64,000 bases of DNA from Tubulanus polymorphus (Eukaryota; Nemertea; Palaeonemertea; Tubulaniformes; Tubulanidae). This document shows positions 52,062 through 63,782 of the stretch, in pieces. The number at the start of each line of letters is the position of its first letter. The stretch's first letter is position 1. Made by a program: the position numbers and the translations under genes. Under the pieces are notes generated by a model. It made no database searches. It was not told where the DNA came from and was given only the letters and a program-made list of their open reading frames with translations. Where the stretch lies: assembly GCF_964204645.1 (NCBI RefSeq), contig NC_134030.1, positions 6,570,278 through 6,634,277 of the forward strand. Direction: 5' to 3'.

Positions 52062-54850
52062 TCACGAAGATTTCTTGGGTTTTTTCAACTCTGGTAGAAT
52101 ACCCATATATTTACAGATGATTGACAGCATTACCTCATCAGCTCCACCTCCGATTGACACCAAACGGAAATCCCTGAAATAAATCCAATAACTAAGTCAA
52201 TATTCTCGTGAAACGGATTTAGAAGATTATCTGAGGCGTGAAAGATGTAGACTTACCTGTATAATCTACTTATTAAGACCTCGTTAGTGAATCCCATTCC
52301 ACCCCAGAACTGTAAACAAGCATCAATCAGCTCGCGAGATAGACGACCGATCTTCAGTTTACACATCGACGCCATCTTAGTTACATCATGTCCTTTGAGG
52401 TACAAGCCTGTTTGAAAAAATTAATGAATTTTAATATCGAGGATCATAAGAACAACCGCGTACGATTATGCTAAGAAGAAATATAGCTTTATCCCTAGAT
52501 ACTAACCCAATGTTCGGTAAAGTAAAGCTCGAAGAAGTTCCACTTCCGTTTCTAATTCGGCCAATCTAAAGTGTACAGTCTGATTGTTTAGAATCGGTTG
52601 TCCAAATATCATCCTTTGTTTCGTATATGCAATGGTTTGCTGTATCGTCTTCTGCAGTGGTATTAAACCTACAAAACATCGGTGCAAAGTATGAGAAATT
52701 TTGCATACAACACACGATTTTAACATTAAAATATTCACTGTCAGCTCGATAATACGCTGCTATCCCCAATTGCCACCACCAAATATACTCGTAGTTGGCA
52801 CGTGAATTGTAACGTAGTCAGCCTTTGCTTGAAATTGACCAATGAGCATTCAGAACGAGTTTATTCACATTGCCAGCGTGTAAATCCTGTATGCCAAAGT
52901 GCAAATATATAACTGTAAATAGGAAGAATCAATTGGGGTTTTATTTATTACGTACGCATTAGGGGAGGGGTCCGTGCAATTGCGTACTGTATAATGCTTA
53001 ATGTATATGGAAAAATGGCGTATTTTGCGTACAGGGGGAGGGGTGGTTGAAAAATTCAAATTTCATGCGTACGTAATAAATGAATGATCCCATTACGAAT
53101 ATATTCGTAGTGGCACTGGTGACGGAACCGGAAGTACAATTACCACATATTCTTAGCCATGACAAGATTTGTCAGATATTTCAAGGATAAACTAGTTTGA
53201 ATACTTACCTACAGCTGCAGCAAACATTCTCTCTTCTTGAAATTGAAGCATTTGATACGTAAAACCTTGTCCTTCTTCACCGATCACAAAACTCTGCGGT
53301 ACGTGAACATTGTCAAAAAATACCTGCGCCGTGTCTGAACTTCTCATTCCTAGTTTATCGATCTTTTTCGCCAGAGTTATACCTGAATATAAAAGAAAGA
53401 AATTATCACAAAATCGAGAATGAACTCTTCAAATTGATTGAAAATGAATCGGTAAGATCACAATATCTGTGATGAAACAATTAATGTAAAATTCAACAAT
53501 TGTTGAAAAACTGTTAATGGTATTTAACAAAACTAAATACTAAAAACAAAAATTGTTTATTTAAAAATACTAGAAAATCTAGTGTTTTTGAATAAACAGT
53601 CTTTCAACAATTTAGGGATTTTACATCAACTGAAAACATGAACAAAAATTTGCTCTGGCTCGAATAATTGCAACGTTGATTTTCTTTTGACAAACCTTTC
53701 AAGTTCATGGGTAAAACGATGAGTGATTTATTTTTGTGAGCCGGACCTTCACTGGTGTTTGCCAATAAACACATCCAATCTGCCTGGAATCCATTTGTTG
53801 TCCACATTTTGCCTCCATTTATAACATAATCTCCATTTTTCTTAACCGCGCTAGTTTTGATACCTGAAAAACAATAAAATAACAGACAACTCAATGAAAT
53901 CAAATTTATATCTAGGTAAGACTACAAGATGATACAGAGATTGGCAAATTTTCTAGCAAGGAACAAGCGAAAGTGAAGATATAGGTAACAACAAGTCGAA
54001 GTTAAAGACATACTTGCGACATCAGAACCAGCACCAACTTCACTGACGCCTAAACACGCAACCATATCACCGGCAATTGAGGGAGCTAAATAGTTCTTTT
54101 TCAGTTCATCACTCCCAAATCTACAATTTATACAAACTTATAATGGAAAACTTTTCCATCTTGTTAATAGAATTCCATTCAGACACTCGGGTTACCTTGC
54201 CAGGGCAGGTGTTGCCATATCAGTTTGTACGCCTATTGCCATTGGAATCGCTCCACAATTGATGTTTCCAAGTTCTTCAGCTACAGCAACGCTGTACGAA
54301 TAATCTAAACCAAGTCCACCATATTCTACAAGAAAATGACAAAGAAAAATTTCTAAAAATGAATTTTACATTTTTCAATCTCTTACCATAACGTTAATTT
54401 TCGCAAACGATGCTAACCTTGCGGACGATTAACTCCCAGGAATCCAGCAGATCCTAAAGTTTTAAAAACTTCATGAGCTGGAAATTGTCCTTTTTCTTCC
54501 CACGAATCGACAAAGGGGTTTATGTCTTTTTCGATGATCTGTTAAGATAAAATAAATCACCGTAAAAAACCTCTCATTAAGTGCGCAAAAATCACCGCTT
54601 CGTACATGGATTTTCTATTTGCAGCCCGTCGAGACAGTTAATAGTTTGCCTTTTCAGGTAGGCTACGTACTTTGTTTAGACTTTGCTTCAGCTGTCCGTG
54701 TTCTTCCGTAAAAAGCGAATCGACATTTTGTTCGCCAATTTTTGTCCCGGTATCCGATGATAATTTCGATGAGGTAGAGAAAGCTTTTAAAGTTCGTTTA
54801 CCCAAATTTTGAACCAGTGTTGGTTTGCAGCACTTTGCCCACGGTGCCAT
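52062..54850 (-). CDS. mitochondrial acyl-CoA dehydrogenase family protein
   Basis: Nine exons: 54850..54671, 54538..54418, 54325..54196, 54120..54014, 53863..53696, 53382..53209, 52668..52507, 52407..52257, 52173..52062. The frame closes at 434 aa. The first ATG gives MAPWAKCCKPTLVQNLGKR, a basic, Ser-rich mitochondrial presequence. The body shows the family order: N-terminal helices (about 60-160), signature 1 ACLGVSEVGAGSD (about 170-185), the FAD beta-domain with MWTTNGFQADWM, KLGMRSSDTAQV, and the C-terminal helices with signature 2 QFWGGMGF. Such enzymes desaturate acyl-CoA with FAD and pass electrons to ETF. At the MCAD-type base position the sequence is SIGGGADEV, as in LCAD/IVD-type enzymes, but the LCAD-type Glu position reads Gln (MLQFQEER). 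Substrate is therefore unassigned. Expressed divergently from CCDC13. Confidence 0.9.
52935..53091. mobile_element. MITE, family 1, copy 2
   Basis: Matches 12030..12185 in the same orientation, with ends TTTATTTATTACGTACGCAT and the complement of ATGCGTACGTAATAAATGA. These are longer and better preserved inverted termini than in copy 1. It lies in intron 6 of the acyl-CoA dehydrogenase gene. Confidence 0.75.
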
Positions 54851-54969
54851 TTTCTTATTTCTCCAGAAGGAATTCCTTAATGACGTCACCGTGCAAGGGA
54901 TTCCACTTTGTCAAACAAAACTGAATTCTTTTTCGCTTTCAACTGATACACGTCCTAAAGGGACGAATT
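54851..54969. promoter_or_regulatory. short bidirectional promoter with a CRE palindrome
   Basis: Only 119 bp separate the ATG of the acyl-CoA dehydrogenase (minus) from the ATG of CCDC13 (plus). TGACGTCA, the perfect CREB/ATF palindrome, is at 54881..54888. No TATA box is evident. Both 5' UTRs must be very short or overlap the promoter. Confidence 0.65.
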
Positions 54970-57900
54970 ATGGCGAGTCAAGATGAAAATCTAAAACAAC
55001 AATTCCAGCTGCTGCAAGAGCAACAGCAGAAAAAACTCCTACGACGAAAACAGAAAAAGGAAATCAATGAAAAGGAAAAACGGAAAAATGATTCCAAAAA
55101 AGAAAAAGAGGTGGCCCTATCCACTGCATTTAATGTCGATGACGATCTAGGATTAAAGGTATTGTAGTTGTGGGCTTTTCATCCTTTTCTCTACCGCAAT
55201 TTGGAAGCCAAAAAATGCACGCGAAGGCATTTGAAATATATTTTTCTTGGTGTTCTTAATTTCAGCTTGCTGAGCCTCCACTGGCTGAAGAGTCGTATAT
55301 TTCTGAAGAATTGGTCGAACATCTCAATAATGGACTCCGCGTCAGTCACCATTTTATGCCGTTAGACTATTGGCCAAGGGTTATGAGTTTTAACCTAAAG
55401 CAGCTCTGACTATACTATGACTTCATGTTTTCTGTTGATTTCAGGAAATGAAAGATGAAAATGGTCGACTTTATAAATTACTGAATGAAAGGGAATTTGA
55501 GATTAAACAATTAAAGAAGAAAAGAGAGGGAGACAGAGCAGCCCTTGCAGGTATTTTTGTGTCTAAACTGATGAAGAATCTACCGGTGTGATACAGAGTA
55601 TATATTACAGTTTCTATACATAATTTCTAGGAGGAGCTGGAATAGGGAGTGATGTGGCTGCTACAAAAATTGTCGATCTGTCGAAAAAAGTTCGTGAATT
55701 GACATCGGAATTGGAATCTGAGCGCACAAAATCTAAACAGTTCCAAAGAAAATGTATTGAACTCCAACGCGATGTGAGTTAGAAACTTTATAGCCTGTCA
55801 GTTACATTTATAGAAAAACCTTTGTGATAACTAACTTCTCTTACCTATTTCAGGTCAAGAATCTGTCGGAACAAGCTAAACAAGTAGATGGTACTGTACC
55901 AGAAAAAAATGTGAGATCGATTATTGAAGATAAGGTTTGTATCTTTAGATCTCTTTATATCGAATAGAATATGGATGAAAAATTCTTCCAATCCGTTATC
56001 TCTCTGTATTCCCTTTGCTTGTAGAGTGATGAGGTTGAAGTGAAAGGTCTACAAGATAAACTCAAATCAGCGGAAACAAGAATGGCTGAATTCCGGATGC
56101 AAAATCAAACGCTTAAACTAGAATTACAAAAAGCGATGAAGGTTTGTGTTTTGTGAAGCAATCTCGTAGAAACAATAATCAAGTTAACCCCAGTGGAAAC
56201 GAGTACCATTCAGATATAAACATGGACCTATAATTCCACTCTTGGCAGATGATTATTTGATGTGTTTTAGGTTCTCAGTCAAGAAGTCGGTGATAATGTC
56301 AATGTTCAATCTTTGCTCAATAATCCTGGTAATTGGAAGGGCCGAGCACAACAAGTTTTACTATTACAGAAAAAGGTAATTATCCAATCCTATAAATCCA
56401 CTAACCAAATCCCTGCATATTTTTCTGTATGATACAGCTGCATCGTTGACCGTTTTCTAGGTTTCGGAATTGAAAGGTCGTTTGAACGAGAAGAAATCTC
56501 AATCTCAGTTAGATCTCGATCTGGAGGATGAGTTTATGGGATCGAACGCGAGTGTATCGATGGCGGGAACGAGCCGTCGCCCAGACGACAAAAACCAGGA
56601 ACAACTTCGGAAATTGCAAAAAGAAAGAAAAGAACAGCAAGAGGTTTTAGAATTAATTTCACTATTCTCCCATGAATTGATAAATTAATGTTAAAGATCA
56701 CAAAACACATAAAGAAGCCCTCTTTATGTATTTTCGATATAACATATTAATTGCTGTTGATAATTTACGTGTTTTGGTGGCATGTTTTAGAGAGCAGCCG
56801 CCGAACTGAAAGCTTTAGAAGAGGATTATAAGCAACTGAAAAGCAAAATGGAAGGAGTCAAAGCCAGGTATGAATTGAGTGAAACTAAAAACATCAGGTA
56901 TCGATTTTCTTATAATTGATTGATTTCTAATTGGTTATTTCAGGCATAAAGTCCTCGCCAATGAGAATAAATCATTGAAACAACAAATGCAGACTCTGCT
57001 ACAGAAAGGACAGCATGACGATCAGCTTATCGAGGCTCTTATGGTTAGTTGGAGTTGATTCAGTTATTCGAAGGTGATTTAGTTATTTACTATACTAATT
57101 AGTGTCTCTATTTTCATCATCTCAGAAACAACAAGAACAGCTGCGATCTATGCTGGATGAGAGCACGAAACTACAGCAACAGCTGTCCGTGAAAACGGAG
57201 GAGCATCTGAAAGAAATGTCGCAGAAGTCGATGAAAGAAGATAATCTTGTTGATCAATTGAAAAAAGTCATCGCCGAAAAAGAAGAACGAATTCAATCTC
57301 TAGAAGAAGATTTCAATGAATTAAAACTCACTGTAAGTCTACTGATCGATTCTTTATCTTACAATGCCCAGCCCACTGGGCTAGTGAATGAACTATTTTT
57401 TGAGAATATCGGTATGTTGTCTTTGAAGACGTTGTACAAGACTCAAGCGAATGGCGTCTCAACTTTGTTTGAACGTTCAGCTCAACCGAGCACAGTGGCT
57501 GAAAATAACGTGAATGACATGACAACAGAATCTTGTTCACCACCAGTAACTAGGTATGATATTCATTCATTTTCTGTTTCATTCAACTGTTTTTTTTTTA
57601 AATGAATGCTGCCTGTGAAAACTGTGATGTCTTCTTTATCTATTTTTTCAGTCGGCATCAACAAACATCAAGAGCCGCCTCTAGAATTGAGACAGACCGT
57701 CCTATATCTAACCGCTCGAACAGACCAAACAGTGCTACAACGTAACAACAATCGCCCGAGTTCAGAAACTTTCCATTCTTGCAGGGAGCTCATGAAAAAT
57801 TTGACGTTTTCTCTCTTTATTCCAGAAATAAGTTTAATTTATCCGGATTAGAAGATTTGGAAAATCAGTGTCAGGAGTTCAAATCGTTACAAAAAGCAGC

Positions 57901-58925
57901 AGAGGTTGAACGTGATAAACTGACAGAACTGGTTAAATTATTACAGATCAGGTGAGCTTCTAAACAGAACACTTGAAATCTAAATCCATCCATTTTGTTT
58001 TACTGGATTCGGGGTTTGTTTGTTTTTAGGCTCGACGAATCTACGCTCAAAGTGACCGAGGCACAGAGTGAGCTTCAAGGACAAAAGAGGCGAAATGTGC
58101 TGCTGGAAAAACAGCTAGGAAAAGCGAAGATTGAACAGAATAAAACAGGTATATCTCATCCTGAAGATTTTCGTTATGACAAACAACAGAATATTTTTTC
58201 ACCCAAATGAGAATATTCGATTTATTGCACACTGTTTGGTGAAGAACAAGACAGAGTTCCTACGATTCCTTTATTCCTCAAACACTCCTTCTAAACAGAA
58301 AATGCTATTATTTACAAAAGCACTGAATCAACGGTTCACCGAGATAAAACAGTACTGATTTATGTATGGAAGTGAATGTGATGCAAATGAAATACCTCCT
58401 TGAAATTGAAACTTTTAACTTAAAATCTTGAAAATTCATTATATCCAGAATGACCAACCTGTAGGGACTGTGTTAAAAGACAGCAGTATTGAGTGAATTA
58501 CGCTCTGAAATCAATGTAACACAGCAGAGAATTGTTTATTTACAGCATCGAGTAGACAGAGAAGCAGTGTTGGACGAGGTACTGCAAGAGATGAGACAGC
58601 AGAAACAAAAGCAGAAATTTCAGATGCAAACTTCGAGGAACTAGAAACAAGGTAAACCTGATCACACAATATGATAGCGTTACAGATCTGTAATTCATCT
58701 AAGTCTCATGTTATGTATCTGAAATCTTATTGAATGTTATGTATATTTTCACTGTTGATTAGACTGGCGATTCAACAAGATGAAAACTCGGCACTGAAAG
58801 CAGCTTTAAAGAGCACATTGAAAGCGAAAGAGGAGGACTTAAATCTGTATCATCAAACATTAGAGGAAACAAGAAAAGTGTTCATACAAGGATTACGTCA
58901 ATTTAAACATAACAATTCATCATGA
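54970..58925 (+). CDS. CCDC13: coiled-coil domain-containing protein 13 (centriolar satellite/ciliogenesis)
   Basis: Seventeen exons: 54970..55158, 55266..55340, 55445..55550, 55631..55773, 55854..55934, 56025..56141, 56271..56375, 56461..56643, 56791..56867, 56944..57043, 57126..57332, 57405..57553, 57652..57741, 57826..57951, 58030..58148, 58546..58651, 58763..58925. The frame closes at 711 aa, close to vertebrate CCDC13 (about 715). Diagnostic blocks are ENGRLYKLLNEREFEIKQLK, a GGAGIGSDVAATKIVDLSKK-type segment, and LEDLENQCQEFK followed by ERDKLTELVKLLQ. The protein is almost wholly alpha-helical coiled coil with a Lys/Glu-rich N-terminus. Vertebrate CCDC13 localises to centriolar satellites and supports cilium assembly. 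The exon 12 acceptor (57404) is the weakest call: the frame is also open from 57333 to 57404, which would add 24 residues. Confidence 0.9.
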
Positions 58926-59204
58926 TTGAGCTAATGAAAAAAAAAAATCCGTCCTTAATTCATTTTGTACTATTGATTACCAGTATGCCGTCCAGTTATT
59001 GAAAATACATGAAATATAAAATTCTAATGAAATAACATAGTGATTTTCTAAATTCCTCGGATCTTTAGTTATCAATTCATGGACAATGCATTTATTTATT
59101 GTTAAGTGGAATGTTTAAGTCCTAGTGATTGTGGGTTGGTCGTGGAACTGATTTCTTCGAGTAATTTCAAAAACTCTGAGGGGTTTGTCATAGGTATAGA
59201 TGCT

Positions 59205-59370
59205 ACCTCACTACACCATAAAGTGCTGCCGCTATACTAATTAATCATTAGCAGATTTTTCATACACTAACATGAATCGACCGTCGATTGCTAAGTTATG
59301 TTCTTGTTAGTGTATAAAAAATCTGCCAATGTTGAACATCGCGGCAGCACCTCACGGTATGGTGTAAGTC
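59205..59370. mobile_element. foldback (MITE-like) element
   Basis: The left arm (CACTACACCATAAAGTGCTGCCGC ... in 59208..59232, then GCAGATTTTTCATACACTAAC at 59251) pairs with the right arm (GTTAGTGTATAAAAAATCTGC, then GCGGCAGCACCTCACGGTATGG, ending near 59366). Confidence 0.65.
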
Positions 59371-59556
59371 AGCGGGTTGATTGCAAGACATAGAGCCAAA
59401 TGCTATCAATGTCCCGAGATGTAAATCCACCTGCTTCCATCAAATCTACTGCTAAAATGTATGTAAAACTCTAACATCCGGTAGTTTATACGACATTGCG
59501 CCAATTGAGAGTTAAGAAGCCTGCTGAACCTAAAGCAGAGATAACAAATACATTAA

Positions 59557-59562
59557 TTTATT
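59557..59562 (-). terminator. poly(A) signal of SMC2
   Basis: AATAAA on the minus strand, about 130 nt after the SMC2 stop codon. Confidence 0.5.
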
Positions 59563-59686
59563 TACACAAGACAATAATGGTTGTATTTACCTATGAAATA
59601 TGGTTTATGAACACAATAATGCGGTATATTACAGAAAACATGTTTGAACAATTACAATAAAGGTGAATTCAAATGAAGTCTTTCAC

Positions 59687-62600
59687 CTAACCAGTCACTT
59701 CTTCAATCCTTGCACGTTTACTGGTTTTTTTGCCATCTTTACTAGATGTATCTCGCGAATATGGATTCTGTACGTAACGAGTTACCGTGGAAACGCCATC
59801 GACGAATTTAGTCTTGAACAATACGTTGGCATTGTTAAACATTCCGTCTTTCAGCGACACAACAATGAACTAAAAAATAGAAATGGTTTGAACAATGAAC
59901 TTCTAATTGTCACTGTTATCTGCTGGTTAATTCTAACCAAATTTGAGCAACTTTCGAGTGTACTGAACTGATTTCCAATAGATGGGTTGAAAGATCCAGA
60001 TTTGTCTCGCTATATATGGTCCTAAGGATGATGTGTTCAATCTTAGATGGGTTGGGGTGTACTGAACTGATTTGCAATAAATGGGTTGAAAGATCCAGAT
60101 TTTCTGGCTACAAATTGCCCTGAAGATGATGTACTGGTATTCAATTTCAGTACATGGGTTCGGTTGGGGTGTACTGAACTGTAGCCTAAAATATTGGAAC
60201 TGACTGGGGAATTTTATATCTTTTTATCTAAAGCATTGCCCCTAGCTAAAAGAAGCTACATGAAAGATTAAAAGTGTAGTACCTGAGAATGTTTGAAATG
60301 CGTACGCAGCATTTGTCCGATATTTTGAGTATGAGATAAATCGAGAGCGGCGTCGACTTCATCAAGAATATACAACGGAGCCGGCTTAAACAACAGTAAC
60401 GACAAAATCAAAGACAACGCCACCAGTGATCTACAATACAAATCAACCACTATAGATACCTATAATTGACACTTTGTCTCATACGTAATAACAACAAATA
60501 CCTTTGTCCTCCGCTCAATTCGGTAAGAGATTCCTTCCACACGTCACCAAATGCTACTTTAACGGTTAAACCTTCTAGTACTGTCTGTCCTTCGGGTGCA
60601 ACCAGTCGAGCTTGCGTACCCGGTAACAACGATGAAAATATCGAACCGAAATCCTGCAAATCGACATATTCAATCAGAAAGTGTTTAGAAATAAGGTTTT
60701 TAAGTGTATGAATACGCATACCTTATTCACTTGCTCATGAGCTTTTCGCAGCGCTTCGTTTTTCTTCTTATCGAGTTCGCTAATGACTTTGGCAATTTTC
60801 GCTTTGTCATTCAGTACGATCGTTCTTTTCTTAATCAATTCAGCGTACTAGAACAGAAATCAAAATCAACAGTGAATATATCTATCGATACTAGAGAATG
60901 CATTACTATCTTTACACAGAAGGGTTATGGGGACCAACAAACGAAATTTTCAGAAGTTCACCGACCTGTTCTTCCGCTTTACCCAACATGTTCATTGCTC
61001 TCATGTTGACATTTTTCGCCAATTTATCTTTAGTTTCTTGTAGTTTTTTGATGCGTTGTCCAGCTTCGCGCGGATTATTCGCTTTGAAATCGTACGCGGT
61101 GTCTGCCTGACCGAAATATTTCCTTTCATCGGCGATCCATGGATACTCGTTCAACAAATAGTCAACCTGTTGATTAAACATTATATTGAAAAGTTCAAGC
61201 TATGAACTAATGACTTTATTGAAAAAATAACTATCATTTAAGTAACAGGCTACAGGTAAACAGTATATCAGAATTTTTTGTAAAAAACAAAAAAAGTATT
61301 GTAACTAGCTAGGTAACAATCTTAACTTAAACAATTTAGTAACAAAAATTTTTTTAAGTATGGCTCTTTTTCGAAAAAGTGATGACGATGATGATTACCT
61401 TGTTAGCTGCATCAGCTGAATCTTTATGGAATTTCTGTTTTTTATGCTCGAGTTCAGTCAGTTTACAGTCCAACTGTTGACATTCTTTAGCCAATTTCTG
61501 TTGCTGGTCGTAAGTTTGTTGAATTTCTTTATCTCGTTCGCGCAGCAGATCCTTCTGTTTGTTCACTTCTGTTTGTGCGTCCTTCACTGCTGCCTATGAT
61601 CAACAAATATTCAGCTCATAACCAGTGCTTATAGAATGATTAACAAATCCATAATTTTTATTTTAAAAATTCTTTACATAGGATTCTTGCTTAACTAAGT
61701 TATGTTCTTAATTCCCCTCAAACGGTTGATAATTCATCGTGGATGTATTGTAGTGTTGCTAAAAAGGTAACGGGTTTAGAGGAGCCGGCATTTTCTACGA
61801 ACCTTTGTATTCTGTCGTTCCTCGTCGAGTTGAGAACATTGACTATCAATATCTTTAATCGACTCCTCTATGGTAACGAGCTGTTCTTCCAGTGAAGTAA
61901 TCTCTTTAGTCAATTCTTCCGCTTCTAAACGCAACGTTTCCATATCCTGAAACAACAGCTCAAGCATCAACAACCATTAAATATCATCCAGCCAGAATGT
62001 ACCCACAATCTAATTGCAGTACTTTTACCTGTTGTTTTTGTTTCAGTTTTTTCTCCGATTCGACCGCTCGTTTCTTCGATGTTTGCACGTCTTGTTCGGC
62101 CTGTTTTAACTCTCGTTCGCGATGTTCCTTTTCGTTATTAATCTTATCTTCCAAATCGGCGACTTTCTTTTTAGCTTTCGCGACCGTATCTTCCGACTCT
62201 TTCAACACTCTTTTCTGTTCATCTGAAATTACATCCACAACATACATATATTACTGCTGTCTCTTGAGCCTTATTCCCACAGTAGATTGTCCACTTTCCG
62301 CCCATTTACAAATAAATCCCCTGATTTTTCCATGTGATTACACAAAATTCCTTGAGTGAATTTTCTAGGTTTAAAATGTTACAATCAATTCATTTTTCAT
62401 TGAATCATGTACTGCTAAATATGTGGTCAATAGCGTCATCCGAATTCCCTACATTTTCCAGATTTTTGGTAAAATTTGTCTAATTCCCTGAGTTTTCACT
62501 GAATTTTTCTCGATTTTCTAAGTTTTTCTGAATTTTCTTGGTTTTCCAGGTCAGTGGCCCCCCAGTGGCCTACTCACCGATAGTAGTTTGTAACTGATTG

Positions 62601-63782
62601 ATTCCCTCGAGTCCGACATGGTGACTACTCGATTCTAAACGTTCTTTCAGTAAATTAGCTTCGTGTGATTTCAGTCCATATTGCTGATTTAACTGCTGAA
62701 ACCTAGAAATATAGATCAAGATACAGTAAGTGCCTCAAATCAATCAATATCTATCACCGGGTCTGGTCGTAGTTCAGACAAACCTTTCAGCCGTTCGATT
62801 AATAGACGACAATTCTTTCTCGACGTGATTCAATTCTGCTTGTTTTTGTTGTAATTTTGATTCGGCTTCGTTCAAATCGGTCAAACGAGCTAATATTGCC
62901 TGATTCTGTGAGCGAGAACCTAAACATCAGAGATATAAAACAAATTTTCATTTGTAATACTTGAACTCACTTTATTTAGATGACTTCACTAACGGACCGA
63001 GAAAATTTATCCCGTTCATGGGGAATATTGATTAAACATATTTCATATATGTTTATGTAAAGGTGTACCATAGAAAGAATCCAGATTAGATCAAATTCCT
63101 GATTAAAATAAATCAAATTAAGCGGGTTTAAATGTATAACATTACGAAAATTCTAAGCCAGTCATTATTTCACCAACCTCCTGTCAGCGTGCCAGACGGA
63201 TCGAAACTGTCACCGTCTAGTGTCACCGTTCGTTTCATGATTTTCGGATCGAAAGTAACTTTACGAGCTTTATCCATATCAGCACAGACAAAACTACCTC
63301 CGAACACGTACTGCATCGCTCTCTCGATATCCTTATCATAACCAACCAGCGATAACGCAGTCTGAGCATTTCCTTTACCAACCTGAATTTGAAATTAAAC
63401 TTAATGGAAAACAAGCGCGTAATTAATTCATCCCGAGGGCTAACTATCTTTTAACACACAAATAAGAGGCACAATATTTTTCAGGATCATTTCATTGAAG
63501 TACAAGAAAATGTTTACGTTGGTCAGTATTTTCGATGGTAAAACCTTTTGTAACATCAACATGAATCGCAAATTTCACATTCAGGATGGATGCGACTTCA
63601 ACTAGCTTAGTAGGGAGGTTACCCCGGTAACTCACCAGGTTCTCAGCCGTTCTAACTGTTGCGTTGTCGATCGGCCGACAGTTGATTTTATTCAGCGGAA
63701 TGATCGTTACGCGGCGCCGAAGTTGACCGTTTTGTAAGAGTTTCTTCCCGGTAACTTCCGAATCGACGATCACGTTGTATAA
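59687..63782 (-). CDS. SMC2: SMC2 condensin ATPase, hinge to C-terminus (5' part outside window)
   Basis: Twelve exons seen: 63782..63636, 63382..63178, 62919..62784, 62702..62578, 62222..62029, 61946..61803, 61593..61399, 61166..60966, 60847..60722, 60653..60502, 60430..60283, 59869..59687. All junctions keep frame, giving 651 residues, about the last 55% of a typical 1,200-aa SMC2. The order is the hinge ([54 protein letters not shown]), the returning coiled coil, then the C-terminal ATPase lobe with the ABC signature [16 protein letters not shown], Walker [13 protein letters not shown] and a Lys-rich tail. SMC2 pairs with SMC4 in condensin to compact mitotic chromosomes. The Walker A half and start lie past the right edge. 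Confidence 0.95.
59958..60181. repeat. tandem repeat of about 100-112 bp in the last SMC2 intron
   Basis: GTGTACTGAACTGATTT begins units at 59958 and 60057, and a partial third unit starts at 60169. Internal words GGGTTGAAAGATCCAGATTT and GATGATGT are shared. Confidence 0.75.
62300..62560. repeat. dispersed TTCCCTGA-rich repeat, family 4, copy 2
   Basis: Matches 29660..29920 in the same orientation, ending TTCCAGGTCAGTGGCC. It fills most of one SMC2 intron and stops just before the exon at 62578. Confidence 0.7.

Larger units (their letters stand above)
58926..59686. other. convergent intergenic region with a foldback repeat
   Basis: CCDC13 and SMC2 end facing each other. A minus-strand AATAAA (59562..59557), about 130 nt past the SMC2 stop, is a good SMC2 poly(A) signal. 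A foldback repeat occupies 59205..59370. Confidence 0.5.

Noticed and set aside
54850-54889. Longer acyl-CoA dehydrogenase N-terminus starting at 54889
   Set aside because: The codon there is GTG. The first ATG, at 54850, gives a good mitochondrial presequence.
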